64,000 nt of DNA from Thalassotalea mangrovi (GCF_005116735.1 NZ_SWDB01000021.1:109136-173135); one strand, 5' to 3'. Counted from the stretch's first letter, positions 44,251 to 53,576 are shown. Program-made: numbers and translations. Notes: generated by a model not told the origin, from the letters alone.

Positions 44251-44332
44251 TCAGGTTTCAGGTCTCGGATGGCGAACGGCCTTTGCTTTAAGCTAAGGTA
44301 CGAGCACGCTGACAGGTCAGCTCCTGGCACAC
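44251..44332 (+). repeat. Direct repeat, copy 1 (82 bp)
   Basis: Begins TCAGGTTTCAGGTCTCGG and ends TCAGCTCCTGGCACAC; matched at 44442-44518 with one substitution and a 5-bp length difference. Contains the perfect hairpin GCTGAC-AG-GTCAGC. Confidence 0.9.
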
Positions 44333-44391
44333 CAATAGCTCCGTAATAACCTGCCACATCTGGGAATCTATGCATAGTTATTAAGAAACAG

Positions 44392-44411
44392 ATCCCCACT
44401 TACGTGAGGAT
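44392..44411 (+). repeat. Dispersed AGAT-hairpin-ATGACGG element
   Basis: ATCCCCAC-TTAC-GTGAGGAT arms pair with one mismatch and are flanked by CAG and GACGGG. Same family as 44581-44602, 63819-63840 and the first stems of arrays A and B. Confidence 0.55.
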
Positions 44412-44441
44412 GACGGGAAATTTTCAATGAAAAATTAGGTT

Positions 44442-44518
44442 TCAGGTTTCAGGTCTCGGGTGGCGAACGGCCTTTGCTTTAAGCTACGAGCACGCTGACA
44501 GGTCAGCTCCTGGCACAC
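44442..44518 (+). repeat. Direct repeat, copy 2 (77 bp)
   Basis: Near-identical to 44251-44332, lacking five bases after AAGCTA. The two copies are 109 bp apart and enclose a dispersed hairpin. Confidence 0.9.
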
Positions 44519-44580
44519 TGTATTCCTAACATGCAAAATCAAAGATTTTACGCCTAGATAAAGGCACCTATAGCTCCGTC

Positions 44581-44602
44581 ATTTCCTGCTACGACAGGAA
44601 AT
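44581..44602 (-). repeat. Dispersed AGAT-hairpin-ATGACGG element
   Basis: ATTTCCTG-CTACGA-CAGGAAAT, a perfect 8-bp hairpin; on the minus strand it reads GAGATTTCC...GGAAATGACGG, the usual orientation of the family. Confidence 0.75.
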
Positions 44603-44676
44603 CTCTAACTTAAAACAATTCCGAGTTCCCGGCCCAAGCTTGGATTGCTCAACCTTGCTGTCCGCGAACTAAGTGA

Positions 44677-46206
44677 TTAACGTCGCAGGTTACTGGCCAG
44701 GTAATTCAATATCCGGTCCATGGCGCGATAAGATAAGGCTTCAGTCAAATGCAGTTTGTCTATCTGCGTTGCGCCCGCCATATCGGCGATTGTGCGGGCG
44801 ATTTTCAACAGGTTATGGTGAACCCGGGTCGAGAGCCCGAGCTTTTCTACCGCCAGCTCGAAAAATTCGTGATTTTCCTCGGCCAGCGCACAGTACTGAT
44901 TCAATTCTGCCGCCGTTAATCTGTGATTGGCTTTACCCTGACGATCGAGCTGCCGTTGCCGGCATTGGATCACCCGCTCTCTCACCACCTCACTAGTTTC
45001 CGCGGTTTCGGTATTGTTTCCTTTACGCCAATAGCCTTTCGGTAGCAGTGGCACTTCCATCTGCATATCAATGCGTTCCAGTAATGGACCTGACAGGCGG
45101 TTCAGGTATCGCATGACCTGCTCTGGTGTTGAACGGTTATCATTATAAAACCCTGTCGGTGAGGGGTTCATGGCGGCAATAAGCTGGAAATTGGCCGGAT
45201 AGGTGGTCTTTTGTTTAACCCGGGAAATGGTAACCTCGCCGCTTTCCAACGGTTCCCGCAATACATCGAGAACTTTTCGGTCAAATTCGACCAGTTCATC
45301 CAGGAACAATACACCGTTATGAGCAAGGGTGATCTCGCCCGGTACCGGATAACTGCCCCCTCCCACCAAGGCCGCCGAGGAAGCGTTATGATGCGGCGCC
45401 CGAAAGGGACGCAATAACCAGTTATGATGATTTATTTGCTGCCCACTGATCGATCGCACCGCTGCGGTTTCCAGTGCTTGGGAAGGCTCCATATCCGGCA
45501 ACAGAGTAACAAATCGCGAAGCCAGCATGGTTTTGCCGGTACCCGGCGGACCGATTAACAGCAGGTTATGGCCACCGCCTGCCGCAATCTCCAGGCCTCT
45601 TTTTGCGGCTCCCTGGCCAATGATATCGCTTAGATCAATCGCATGTTCTGCCTTTGACGCCTGTGGCTGACTGCTGGCAATCGGCGCGATAGGACTCAGC
45701 CCTTGAAAATGCGGGTAAAGTTGATTCAAATGCCGCAGCGGATAAATCCGTACCCCATCCACCCAGGCAGCCTGTTCACTATTACTTTCAGGTACAAATA
45801 ATTCTCTCCCGGCGCGTGCACAATTCATCGCCAGCGAAATCTCACCCAGTATTGGCCTTAACTCGCCGGACAAAGAGAGTTCGCCAGAAAACTCACATCG
45901 CTGTGTATCAAACATTGGCAATTGTTGTGATGCCAACAATATTCCGATGGCTATAGGCAGGTCAAAGCGGCCTCCCTCTTTGGGCAAATCCGCTGGCGCC
46001 AGGTTCACCGTTAAACGACGATTGGGGAAGTCATAGCCGCAGTTTAGAATGGCCGATCGCACCCGGTCTTTCGATTCTTTAACTGTTGCTTCCGGCAGGC
46101 CAACAATATTAAATGCGGGTAAGCCGTTGGCAATGTGAACTTCGATATACACCTGCGGTGCTTCCAGGCCTATTCTGGCCCGGGATAACACGGTTGCAAT
46201 CCCCAT
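44677..46206 (-). CDS. comM: ComM/YifB, Mg-chelatase-like AAA+ ATPase
   Basis: 509 aa. N-terminal ChlI-like domain (LPAFNIVGLPEATVKESKDR, LTVNLAPADLPKEGGRFDLP), then the AAA+ core: Walker A LLIGPPGTGKTMLASRF (near residue 213), APHHNASSAALVGGG, Walker B-like NGVLFLDELVEF, and a C-terminal lid with STRVHHNLLKIARTIADMAG. In competent bacteria ComM (RadA-independent hexameric helicase) drives branch migration of incoming DNA during natural transformation. It lies divergent from the ilv operon, the same neighbourhood as E. coli yifB. A zinc-finger-like extension is absent. Confidence 0.93.
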   Translation of the reverse strand: MGIATVLSRARIGLEAPQVYIEVHIANGLPAFNIVGLPEATVKESKDRVRSAILNCGYDFPNRRLTVNLAPADLPKEGGRFDLPIAIGILLASQQLPMFDTQRCEFSGELSLSGELRPILGEISLAMNCARAGRELFVPESNSEQAAWVDGVRIYPLRHLNQLYPHFQGLSPIAPIASSQPQASKAEHAIDLSDIIGQGAAKRGLEIAAGGGHNLLLIGPPGTGKTMLASRFVTLLPDMEPSQALETAAVRSISGQQINHHNWLLRPFRAPHHNASSAALVGGGSYPVPGEITLAHNGVLFLDELVEFDRKVLDVLREPLESGEVTISRVKQKTTYPANFQLIAAMNPSPTGFYNDNRSTPEQVMRYLNRLSGPLLERIDMQMEVPLLPKGYWRKGNNTETAETSEVVRERVIQCRQRQLDRQGKANHRLTAAELNQYCALAEENHEFFELAVEKLGLSTRVHHNLLKIARTIADMAGATQIDKLHLTEALSYRAMDRILNYLASNLRR

Positions 46207-46344
46207 ACCCCTCCCTCAAGGCTTTAGTTCAATAAAATCAGTTTGTTAGACAAACGCCTTACGATAGAAAAGAAAAATAGAGCAATTATTTTAAGTTTTT
46301 TCAAAAAAACGGTTGTGAGCTTTAAAACCCTGTGTTAAAAATAC

Positions 46345-46372
46345 GTTACAAAATTGATAAGTTGTCTATAAT
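46345..46372 (+). promoter_or_regulatory. Probable ilv operon promoter
   Basis: A consensus -10 TATAAT at 46367-46372 with a weaker -35, GTTACA at 46345-46350, 16 bp apart; the start would be about 55 nt before the leader peptide ATG. A TTGACA at 46391 has no good -10 partner and lies too close to the leader. Confidence 0.5.
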
Positions 46373-46434
46373 TAATTGCTAGTAACAAGCTTGACAATTA
46401 ATTGTACGCAAATAACTAACATTCGAAATTTAAG

Positions 46435-46509
46435 ATGAACAAATTTTTTCTAATTCAGATTAACGTCCTCGTCGTGGTGATTATTAAATCATTGCGGGAT
46501 TGTTGTTGA
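46435..46509 (+). CDS. ilvL: ilv operon leader peptide
   Basis: A 24-codon open frame, ATG 46435 to TGA 46507-46509. It encodes MNKFFLIQINVLVVVIIKSL followed by RDCC: ten of 24 residues are Ile, Leu or Val, clustered at codons 6-20. That is the signature of attenuation control by branched-chain aminoacyl-tRNA levels: ribosome stalling at these codons prevents the terminator at 46533-46568 from forming. TTTAAG precedes the ATG. It is too short for routine gene calling, but position, composition and the downstream terminator make it convincing. Confidence 0.88.
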   Translation: MNKFFLIQINVLVVVIIKSLRDCC

Positions 46510-46532
46510 GTTAGATAAACACTAACACCATC

Positions 46533-46568
46533 AGCCCCCCGCTTCGAAAGAACCGGGGGGTTTGTTTT
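46533..46568 (+). terminator. ilv attenuator (rho-independent terminator)
   Basis: CCCCCCG (46535-46541) and CGGGGGG (46554-46560) form a GC-rich stem with loop CTTCGAAAGAAC, followed by TTTGTTTTTTT. It begins 24 bp after the ilvL stop, the expected position for leader-controlled termination. Confidence 0.9.
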
Positions 46569-46663
46569 TTTAGGGTGCAGTGAAATAACGTGTTGTAGGA
46601 GTCGGGCTCCGGAGTCATCAGCAACTGAGATTTCATTGAATCGAACCGAAAAACGATTTTTAG

Positions 46664-46695
46664 CTTATAGCTTGCCGCTTAAAGCTTACAGCTAC
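46664..46695 (+). repeat. 32-bp direct repeat before ilvG, copy 1
   Basis: CTTATAGCTTGCCGCTTAAA followed by GCTTACAGCTAC; identical to 46729-46760. Related to the repeat at 24080-24119. Confidence 0.9.
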
Positions 46696-46728
46696 CAAAC
46701 AAAATGAGCATACGAGTTTTGCTCTTAA

Positions 46729-46760
46729 CTTATAGCTTGCCGCTTAAAGCTTACAGCTAC
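46729..46760 (+). repeat. 32-bp direct repeat before ilvG, copy 2
   Basis: Identical to copy 1, 33 bp further on, ending 15 bp before the ilvG ATG and just ahead of its ribosome site. The insertions lengthen the leader-to-ilvG distance to over 260 bp. Confidence 0.9.
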
Positions 46761-46775
46761 TAAATAAGGTATCCC

Positions 46776-48482
46776 ATGACAGGTGCAGAGTTACTGTTAA
46801 AAACATTGCAACAACACGGCGTGGATAGTCTGTTTGGCTATCCCGGTGGTGCGATTATGCCTGTCTATGACGCTTTGTATGACAGTCCAATCAAACATTT
46901 TCTCTGTCGCCACGAACAAGGTGCCGGTTTTGCTGCCGTTGGCTATTCCCGGGCCAGTAACAAGTTAGGCGTTTGTCTTGCAACCTCAGGTCCGGGGGCA
47001 ACAAACCTGATCACTGCCATTGCCGATGCCTTCTCGGATTCCGTACCAATGTTAGCAATCACCGGTCAGGTTGCGAAAAAAGCCATGGGATCAGATGCGT
47101 TTCAGGAAGTTGATATTCTTGGCTTAAGCCTGGCCTGCACCAAATATTGTCATCAGGTGCAGTGTGCCCGTGAAATTCCTGAAGCCGTTACCCGGGCGAT
47201 TAGCATTGCTTATCAAGGCCGTCACGGACCGGTATTGATCGATATCCCCAAAGATGTCCAGGTTCAGCAGCTTGATTGTGAACAAGCTGAGCAATTATTG
47301 TCAGATTCGACATTGAACCCGCAAACCGTTGCTCCTTCAAATCCGGTAATTTCCTTACCCGATCAGCAAAAGTTGCAGACTTTGTTAGAAGAGTCCCGGG
47401 CGCCGATTTTTTATGTCGGCGGCGGTGTTGGCATGGCCGACGCGGTAGCACAGTTGCGCGAACTCATGGCGGTCGTAAAGATTCCCAGTGTAACGACCTT
47501 AAAAGGTATTGGTGCCATCGATCCAGACACGGATTATTTTCTGGGCATGCTTGGTATGCATGGCAGCAAACCGGCAAACCTGGCCGTTCAGGAATCTGAT
47601 TTGCTCATCGCACTCGGCGCACGTTTTGATGACCGGGTGACCGGCAAGCTCGCTGAATTTGCACCAAATGCCAAAGTCATTCAACTGGATATCGATAACT
47701 GTGAAATAAACAAACGTCGGGGCGTGGATTTAGCAATCGTTGCCGATTTAAAAGATTCAATGCCGATATTTAAGCAACTATTAATTGGCTTACGCCCCCG
47801 GTTACAGATTGAATCCTGGCAACAGCGCTGCCAGCAATGGTTAAGTAAATTTCCGTGGCGTTATGATCACCAGGGGCAAGGCATCTATGCGCCATGGGTG
47901 TTATCCGAATTAAGTAACATGTTATCTGCAAATGCGGTGACTACAACCGATGTCGGTCAACATCAGATGTGGGCGGCCCAGCATATGCGGATGCATGATC
48001 CGAAGAATTTCTTATCCAGCGGCGGCCTTGGCACCATGGGATTTGGTCTGCCAGCAGCAATAGGAGCACAGGTATCCAGACCAGAAGACTTGGTGATTGC
48101 AGTTTGCGGAGATGGCTCGTTAATGATGAATATTCAGGAACTATCGACGTTAAAGCGTTATCAGATTCCGGTAAAAATCGTGCTTATCGATAATGCCAGG
48201 TTAGGCATGGTTCGCCAGTGGCAGGAGTTGTTTTTTCAGGAGCGATACAGCGAAACCGACTTAAGCGATAATCCAGACTTTGTCGCACTGGCGATGGCTT
48301 TTGATATCAAGGCGAAACGAATTAACACCCGGCAGCAGGTTAACGCTGCACTTACTGAAATGCTCGCGCATCAAGGCCCTTATCTATTACAGGTACACAT
48401 AGATGAGATGGAAAATGTCTGGCCTTTAGTACCACCTGAAACGGCCAATCATGGGATGTTGGAGGCTGGCAATGCAAAGTAG
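46776..48482 (+). CDS. ilvG: Acetolactate synthase isozyme II, large subunit
   Basis: 568 aa ThDP-dependent enzyme that makes acetolactate and acetohydroxybutyrate, the first common step of branched-chain amino acid synthesis. Seen: GYPGGAIMPVYDAL (residues ~19-32), CRHEQGAGFAAVGYSRA (catalytic Glu of the ThDP site), GPGATNLITAIADA, FDDRVTGKLAEFAP, GGLGTMGFGLPAAIGA and GDGSLMMNIQEL (Mg-ThDP motif), then NNARLGMVRQWQ-like IDNARLGMVRQW. Full length and uninterrupted, unlike E. coli K-12 ilvG. AAGGTATCCC precedes the ATG. First structural gene of ilvGMEDA. Confidence 0.95.
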   Translation: MTGAELLLKTLQQHGVDSLFGYPGGAIMPVYDALYDSPIKHFLCRHEQGAGFAAVGYSRASNKLGVCLATSGPGATNLITAIADAFSDSVPMLAITGQVAKKAMGSDAFQEVDILGLSLACTKYCHQVQCAREIPEAVTRAISIAYQGRHGPVLIDIPKDVQVQQLDCEQAEQLLSDSTLNPQTVAPSNPVISLPDQQKLQTLLEESRAPIFYVGGGVGMADAVAQLRELMAVVKIPSVTTLKGIGAIDPDTDYFLGMLGMHGSKPANLAVQESDLLIALGARFDDRVTGKLAEFAPNAKVIQLDIDNCEINKRRGVDLAIVADLKDSMPIFKQLLIGLRPRLQIESWQQRCQQWLSKFPWRYDHQGQGIYAPWVLSELSNMLSANAVTTTDVGQHQMWAAQHMRMHDPKNFLSSGGLGTMGFGLPAAIGAQVSRPEDLVIAVCGDGSLMMNIQELSTLKRYQIPVKIVLIDNARLGMVRQWQELFFQERYSETDLSDNPDFVALAMAFDIKAKRINTRQQVNAALTEMLAHQGPYLLQVHIDEMENVWPLVPPETANHGMLEAGNAK

Positions 48483-48572
48483 TCATCGCCTAGTCACTGC
48501 AGGAAAACAGCAGCAACACCCAGATTGGCGTGGTCAGGTCTTATTTGTTCCGTTTACCCTGGAGTGCCCGTA

Positions 48573-48845
48573 ATGACCTTACATCATTTAAAAATTACCG
48601 CTTTCGATCACGTCATGGTTGTTGAGCGATTACTTCAGGTGACCCGTTACCGCGGATTTCGATTGTGCGGCTTATCCATGCTTCCGGCACAGCAGGATAA
48701 TCTTTTGGACATTCAACTGTCAGTAGAAAGTGACAGATCGGTCGAAAATCTAACAAAGCAATTACTTAAAATAATCGACATTGAACAAATAAAAGTCGAA
48801 GATCAGGGCTTGCAGACATATCCAGTCAGTGAAGTATTAAACTGA
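48573..48845 (+). CDS. ilvM: Acetolactate synthase isozyme II, small subunit
   Basis: 90 aa from ATG 48573 (TGGAG about 9 bp upstream); an upstream ATG at 48525 in the same frame would add residues not found in IlvM. A single ACT-type domain: LKITAFDHVMVVERLLQVTRYRGF, RLCGLSMLPAQ, LLDIQLSVESDRSVENLTKQL. It stabilises and activates IlvG; isozyme II in enterobacteria is insensitive to valine. A 90-bp gap separates it from ilvG, and 29 bp from ilvE. Confidence 0.88.
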   Translation: MTLHHLKITAFDHVMVVERLLQVTRYRGFRLCGLSMLPAQQDNLLDIQLSVESDRSVENLTKQLLKIIDIEQIKVEDQGLQTYPVSEVLN

Positions 48846-48874
48846 CCTCTCAATGAATATTTAGGAATAATAAA

Positions 48875-49801
48875 ATGGCAAAAGTTAACGCTGATCAAAT
48901 TTGGTTTAATGGTGAGTTAATGCCCTGGGCAAATGCTACGGTTCATGTGATGAGCCATGGCTTGCACTATGGTACCAGTGTCTTTGAAGGTATCCGTGCT
49001 TATAAAACTCATCGCGGTACCTGTATTTTCCGTTTGGAAGAGCACGTTGATCGTTTATTTGATTCTGCGAAAATCTATCGTTTGAATATTCCATTTACCC
49101 GCGAACAAGTGATGCAGGCCTGTAAAGACTCGGTCGCTGAAAACAATCTGGAATCCGCTTATTTACGTCCACTGGCATTCTTAGGTGATGTAGGCATGGG
49201 TTTACGTCCACCTGTTGATGCCGATGCTGAACTGATGATCGCAGCGTTTTCATGGGATGCATACTTAGGTGCCGATGCAATGGAAAAAGGCGTCGATGTT
49301 GGCGTTTCTTCCTGGAACCGGTTAGCCCCGAACACTATGCCTACGGGTGCAAAAGCTGGTGGTAACTATTTGTCTTCACAGCTGATTTCTAACGAAGCGG
49401 CTCGCCATGGTTATACCGAAGGTATTGCGTTAGACGTAAACAATTACGTCAGTGAAGGTGCCGGTCAAAACCTGTTTTTAGTACGTAAAGGCGTGCTTTA
49501 TACACCACCTTCTACTTGTTCCATCTTACCTGGCTTAACCCGTGACACGATTATCACGTTAGCAAAAGAAATGGGCCTGGAAGTTCGTGAAGAACTCATT
49601 GCCCGCGAAGCACTGTATCTGGCTGATGAATTCTTTATGTGTGGCACGGCAACTGAAATCGTGCCGGTAAGCACCGTAGACGGTATCAAAGTTGGTAGTG
49701 GCACCCGCGGCGAAATCACCCGTAAAATTCAGGATGCGTTCTTTGGCATCTTCACTGGTGAAACGGAAGATAAATGGGGCTGGTTAGCTCCGGTAAAATA
49801 A
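48875..49801 (+). CDS. ilvE: Branched-chain amino acid aminotransferase
   Basis: 308 aa fold-type IV PLP enzyme, the usual length for IlvE. Seen: WFNGELMPWANATVHVMSHG (residues 9-28), HYGTSVFEGIRAY (residues 30-42), RLEEHVDRLFDSAKI, YLRPLAFLGDVGMGL, PNTMPTGAKAGGNYLSSQL (PLP lysine K160 region), EGAGQNLFLVRKG and SILPGLTRDTIITLA. It catalyses the last, reversible transamination to Ile, Leu and Val in the cytoplasm. Third gene of the operon; a hairpin lies in the 167-bp gap that follows. Confidence 0.95.
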   Translation: MAKVNADQIWFNGELMPWANATVHVMSHGLHYGTSVFEGIRAYKTHRGTCIFRLEEHVDRLFDSAKIYRLNIPFTREQVMQACKDSVAENNLESAYLRPLAFLGDVGMGLRPPVDADAELMIAAFSWDAYLGADAMEKGVDVGVSSWNRLAPNTMPTGAKAGGNYLSSQLISNEAARHGYTEGIALDVNNYVSEGAGQNLFLVRKGVLYTPPSTCSILPGLTRDTIITLAKEMGLEVREELIAREALYLADEFFMCGTATEIVPVSTVDGIKVGSGTRGEITRKIQDAFFGIFTGETEDKWGWLAPVK

Positions 49802-49822
49802 CTGGCGATTTAGCATCGTTGT

Positions 49823-49856
49823 AAACCCTTCCTGTCCCTCGTGACGGGCAGGGTTT
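49823..49856 (+). repeat. Hairpin in the ilvE-ilvD gap
   Basis: CTGTCC (49832-49837) pairs with GGGCAG (49846-49851), with outer AAACC/GGTTT arms beyond a 4-nt bulge. There is no T-run, so RNA processing or a dispersed-repeat relic is likelier than termination. Confidence 0.55.
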
Positions 49857-49968
49857 GGTATTAATACATAAGCCATCGGTTTTTAGCCGCCAGTTTAAAC
49901 TGCTGACTTTTCTGCGTCGCGCAGAGGTCGGCTGTTTTCTAAATTTAATGGTTTATTAAGGATGTATT

Positions 49969-51828
49969 ATGCCGAAATTAAGGTCTGCAACTTCTACCCA
50001 GGGTCGTAACATGGCAGGTGCGCGTGCATTATGGCGCGCCACCGGCATGACCGATGATGACTTTGGTAAGCCGATTATTGCAGTCGTCAATTCATTTACC
50101 CAGTTTGTGCCCGGTCACGTGCATCTTAAGGACATGGGACAGCTGGTTGCTGGTGCCATCGAAGAAGCAGGTGGCGTGGCGAAAGAATTCAATTCTATTG
50201 CCGTCGATGACGGTATTGCCATGGGTCACTCTGGCATGCTTTACTCCTTGCCTTCTCGCGAGTTGATCGCCGATTCCGTTGAATATATGATAAATGCTCA
50301 TTGTGTGGACGCGATGGTATGTATCTCCAACTGCGACAAAATCACTCCGGGCATGTTAATGGCGGCATTGCGCTTGAATATTCCGGTGGTATTCGTATCC
50401 GGTGGACCAATGGAAGCGGGAAAAACCAAGCTTTCCGATCAAATCATCAAACTCGATCTGGTTGATGCTATGATTCAGGGTGCAGATCCTAACGTCTCCG
50501 ATGAGCAAGCGGCGCAGGTTGAACGTTCTGCCTGTCCTACCTGTGGTAGCTGCTCTGGCATGTTTACCGCTAATTCAATGAACTGCCTGGCGGAGGCCCT
50601 GGGCCTGGCGCAACCAGGCAATGGCTCGATGTTGGCGACCCACGCCGACCGTGAGCAACTATTTCTATCCGCCGGCAGGCGCGTGGTGGAATTAGCCCGT
50701 CGTTATTATCAGGATGATGACGAGACTGCCCTGCCCCGCTCAATTGCGACCAAAGCAGCCTTTGAAAATGCCATGTGCCTGGATATTGCCATGGGTGGTT
50801 CCACCAATACCGTATTACATTTATTAGCCGCAGCCCAGGAAGCACAAGTGGACTTTACCATGGCGGATATCGACCGCTTATCCCGGCATGTTCCGCATCT
50901 TTGTAAAGTGGCACCATCGACGCAGCAATATCATATGGAAGATGTGCATCGCGCCGGTGGGGTAATGGCAATACTGGGTGAACTGAGCCGAGCTGATTTG
51001 CTGGATTTAACCGTGACTAATGTGCTCGGCGTTTCCCTGGAAAAATTGTTGGCACAGTATGACATTAAGCAAACCCGCGATGGGTCGGTAAAAGAATTTT
51101 TCCGCGCCGGACCTGCCGGCATTCGTACCACCAAGGCATTCAGTCAGGACTGTCGTTATCCAACCCTAGATGATGATCGCGAGCAGGGGTGTATTCGCTC
51201 TAAAGACCATGCATTTTCCCAGGATGGTGGTTTAGCGGTATTGTTCGGAAATATTGCGGAACATGGTTGCATTGTAAAGACCGCGGGTGTTGCCCAGGAG
51301 AACTTAGTGTTTAACGGCAAGGCGCGGATTTTTGAATCCCAGGATGCAGCAGTCGAAGGCATCTTAGGCGGTAAAGTTGTCGAAGGCGATGTTGTCGTGA
51401 TTCGTTACGAAGGACCTAAAGGCGGGCCGGGAATGCAGGAAATGCTCTACCCGACGACTTATCTAAAATCCATGGGCTTGGGCACCAAATGCGCCCTAAT
51501 TACCGATGGCAGGTTCTCAGGTGGAACGTCAGGATTGTCAATTGGTCATGTTTCACCAGAAGCGGCTTCTGGTGGAGTCATCGCCTTGATTGAAGATGGC
51601 GACGGTATTGATATTGATATTCCGAGCCGCAAGATCGAGCTATTGATCAGCGATGAGGAATTGACACATCGTCGCGAAGCAATGCAAGGCCGAGGCGATA
51701 AAGCCTGGAAACCCGTCGATCGCCAGCGTCCGATCAGCTATGCATTAAAAACCTATGCCATGTTGGCGACAAGCGCCGACAAAGGTGCAGTCAGAAATAA
51801 CGAATTACTCGATAAATATCAGTCATAG
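49969..51828 (+). CDS. ilvD: Dihydroxy-acid dehydratase
   Basis: 619 aa, the usual size. Dehydrates dihydroxy acids to the 2-oxo acids of the isoleucine and valine pathways. Iron-sulfur cluster cysteines are in [12 protein letters not shown] (near residue 122) and [19 protein letters not shown] (near residue 195); [14 protein letters not shown] and [20 protein letters not shown] are further family signatures, the latter with the substrate-binding serine. GGATGT lies before the ATG. Fourth gene of the operon, separated by only 8 bp from ilvA. Confidence 0.96.
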   Translation: MPKLRSATSTQGRNMAGARALWRATGMTDDDFGKPIIAVVNSFTQFVPGHVHLKDMGQLVAGAIEEAGGVAKEFNSIAVDDGIAMGHSGMLYSLPSRELIADSVEYMINAHCVDAMVCISNCDKITPGMLMAALRLNIPVVFVSGGPMEAGKTKLSDQIIKLDLVDAMIQGADPNVSDEQAAQVERSACPTCGSCSGMFTANSMNCLAEALGLAQPGNGSMLATHADREQLFLSAGRRVVELARRYYQDDDETALPRSIATKAAFENAMCLDIAMGGSTNTVLHLLAAAQEAQVDFTMADIDRLSRHVPHLCKVAPSTQQYHMEDVHRAGGVMAILGELSRADLLDLTVTNVLGVSLEKLLAQYDIKQTRDGSVKEFFRAGPAGIRTTKAFSQDCRYPTLDDDREQGCIRSKDHAFSQDGGLAVLFGNIAEHGCIVKTAGVAQENLVFNGKARIFESQDAAVEGILGGKVVEGDVVVIRYEGPKGGPGMQEMLYPTTYLKSMGLGTKCALITDGRFSGGTSGLSIGHVSPEAASGGVIALIEDGDGIDIDIPSRKIELLISDEELTHRREAMQGRGDKAWKPVDRQRPISYALKTYAMLATSADKGAVRNNELLDKYQS

Positions 51829-51836
51829 AGGACGCC

Positions 51837-53405
51837 ATGGTAGCTCAGCAAACAAAGTTATCTGCAGAAAATAAGGAACAGGATCTGGCGCTAGCTTACT
51901 TGCGTCGGATTATGATGGCACCTGTCTATGACATCGCCAGGGAAACGGATTTAAGTTATCTGCCGAAGATTTCTGCGCAGCTGAATAATCAGGTGTTTTT
52001 AAAGCGTGAAGACCAGCAGCCGGTTCATTCATTTAAGCTCAGGGGTGCCTACAACAAGCTGCAAGGACTGACAGATGAGCAACGTAAAAATGGCGTCATT
52101 GCTGCGTCTGCCGGTAATCATGCCCAGGGCCTGGCGCTGGCGGCAAAGAGTTTAGGCGTTAACGCCACCATTGTGATGCCAATCACCACACCCGAGATCA
52201 AGGTGAACAATGTGCGGCATTATGGCGCCGAGGTGCGACTCATTGGTAAGAGCTTTAATGAGGCACAACAGGCTGCAATCGAGTTTGTAGAGAGCGAACA
52301 AAAAACCTTTATCCCACCGTTTGATGATCCGGATGTTATCGTCGGACAAGGCACCGTAGGTAAGGAAATTCTGCAGCAGCTTGCGGATGTCGATGTTATT
52401 TTTGTTCCTTGTGGCGGAGGCGGATTACTTGCCGGTATCGCCGTTTATGTAAAACAAATCGCGCCAAATGTGAAAGTCATTGGTGTTGAAGCAGAAGATT
52501 CAGCCTGTTTAAAAGCAGCAATGGATGCCGGTAAGCCAGTGGATTTAGACAATGTCGGTTTATTTGCAGATGGCGTTGCGGTAAAACGTATCGGCGAGCA
52601 CACCTTTGATTTAATCTACAAATATTGTGACGAGGTGATCACCGTCAGTTCGGATGAAATTTGTGCGGCGATCAAAGAAACCTTCGAGCAAACCCGAGTG
52701 ATTGCCGAACCCGCTGGTGCTCTGTCACTGGCCGGCATCAACAAATATGTGAAAACCTCAAAAGGTAATGAAAAGCTGGTCGCTATTTTATCCGGTGCCA
52801 ATATGAATTTTCATAGCCTGCGTTATGTTTCCGAGCGTTGCGAGCTGGGTGAACAAAAAGAAGCAGTATTTTCCGTTACCATTCCTGAACAAAAAGGTAG
52901 TTTTCGTCAGTTCTGTCAGACCTTAGGTGGTCGGGCGATTACCGAGTTCAATTACCGTTATTCTGATGCCAACAAGGCAAATATCTTTGTCGGTATCCGT
53001 TTGTCTCATGGTGCCCAGGAACGCCAAGAGCTGGTAAATATTCTCGAATCCAGCGGTTATCAGGTACAGGACCTTACTGATAATGAACTGGCAAAACTGC
53101 ATGTTCGCTACATGATAGGTGGAGCCAGCAAACCTATGGTCAAAGAGAGACTATTTCGATTTGAGTTCCCGGAATACCCAGGCGCATTAGAAAACTTTCT
53201 TAATACTTTAGGCGAGCTTTGGAATATTACCTTGTTCCATTATCGTAATCATGGCGCCGCATTTGGTCAGGTGTTGGCGGGCTTTGAAGTTGCCGAAGAC
53301 GAGCAGGCAGAATTCTTTGCCCACCTGCAGGCCCTCGGTTACGAATGGCATGAAGAAACGGAAAATCCGGCGTACCAAGCGTTTCTAAGCCAGAAAAGCG
53401 AATAA
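51837..53405 (+). CDS. ilvA: Threonine deaminase, biosynthetic
   Basis: 522 aa from ATG 51837 (AGAGGACG ribosome site). Deaminates threonine to 2-oxobutyrate, the first step specific to isoleucine. The N-terminal fold-type II PLP domain shows QPVHSFKLRGAYNKL (PLP lysine near residue 65), ASAGNHAQGLALAA and VPCGGGGLLAGIA. Two C-terminal ACT-like regulatory domains follow (AVFSVTIPEQKGSFRQFCQ, near residue 342, and LFRFEFPEYPGALENFL, near residue 435), so isoleucine inhibition is expected. Last gene of the operon, followed at once by a terminator. Confidence 0.95.
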   Translation: MVAQQTKLSAENKEQDLALAYLRRIMMAPVYDIARETDLSYLPKISAQLNNQVFLKREDQQPVHSFKLRGAYNKLQGLTDEQRKNGVIAASAGNHAQGLALAAKSLGVNATIVMPITTPEIKVNNVRHYGAEVRLIGKSFNEAQQAAIEFVESEQKTFIPPFDDPDVIVGQGTVGKEILQQLADVDVIFVPCGGGGLLAGIAVYVKQIAPNVKVIGVEAEDSACLKAAMDAGKPVDLDNVGLFADGVAVKRIGEHTFDLIYKYCDEVITVSSDEICAAIKETFEQTRVIAEPAGALSLAGINKYVKTSKGNEKLVAILSGANMNFHSLRYVSERCELGEQKEAVFSVTIPEQKGSFRQFCQTLGGRAITEFNYRYSDANKANIFVGIRLSHGAQERQELVNILESSGYQVQDLTDNELAKLHVRYMIGGASKPMVKERLFRFEFPEYPGALENFLNTLGELWNITLFHYRNHGAAFGQVLAGFEVAEDEQAEFFAHLQALGYEWHEETENPAYQAFLSQKSE

Positions 53406-53414
53406 ACAGGTTAC

Positions 53415-53445
53415 AAAAAAAGCCGGTATTTATTCCGGCTTTTTT
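53415..53445 (+). terminator. Rho-independent terminator of the ilv operon
   Basis: AAAAAAAGCCGG and CCGGCTTTTTT pair around TATTTATT, ending in a run of T. It begins 10 bp after the ilvA stop. Confidence 0.9.
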
Positions 53446-53576
53446 ATACCTGCATGGATGCTGGTAAATTGATTATGTCTGACGTTACAAGGACGTAATT
53501 TAGTAGAGCAATGCAGGGAGCAAATGCCGAGAACACTCAATGGATTCTCGCCAGAGCTTGTAAAAATTGCCTGGCG

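Larger units (their letters stand above)
44177..44676. other. 500-bp repeat-rich non-coding region between ilvY and comM
   Basis: Contains tandem AGGTTTCGGGTCTCA units (44217-44253), the two direct repeats at 44251-44332 and 44442-44518, and two dispersed hairpins (44392-44411 and 44581-44602). No credible gene; open frames here lie within the repeats. Confidence 0.8.

Noticed and set aside
44673-44996. 107-codon plus-strand frame at the comM 3' end
   Set aside because: Antisense to the conserved C-terminal lid region of comM.
46391-46418. TTGACA at 46391 as the ilv promoter -35
   Set aside because: No good -10 at the right spacing, and the start would leave almost no 5' leader before ilvL.
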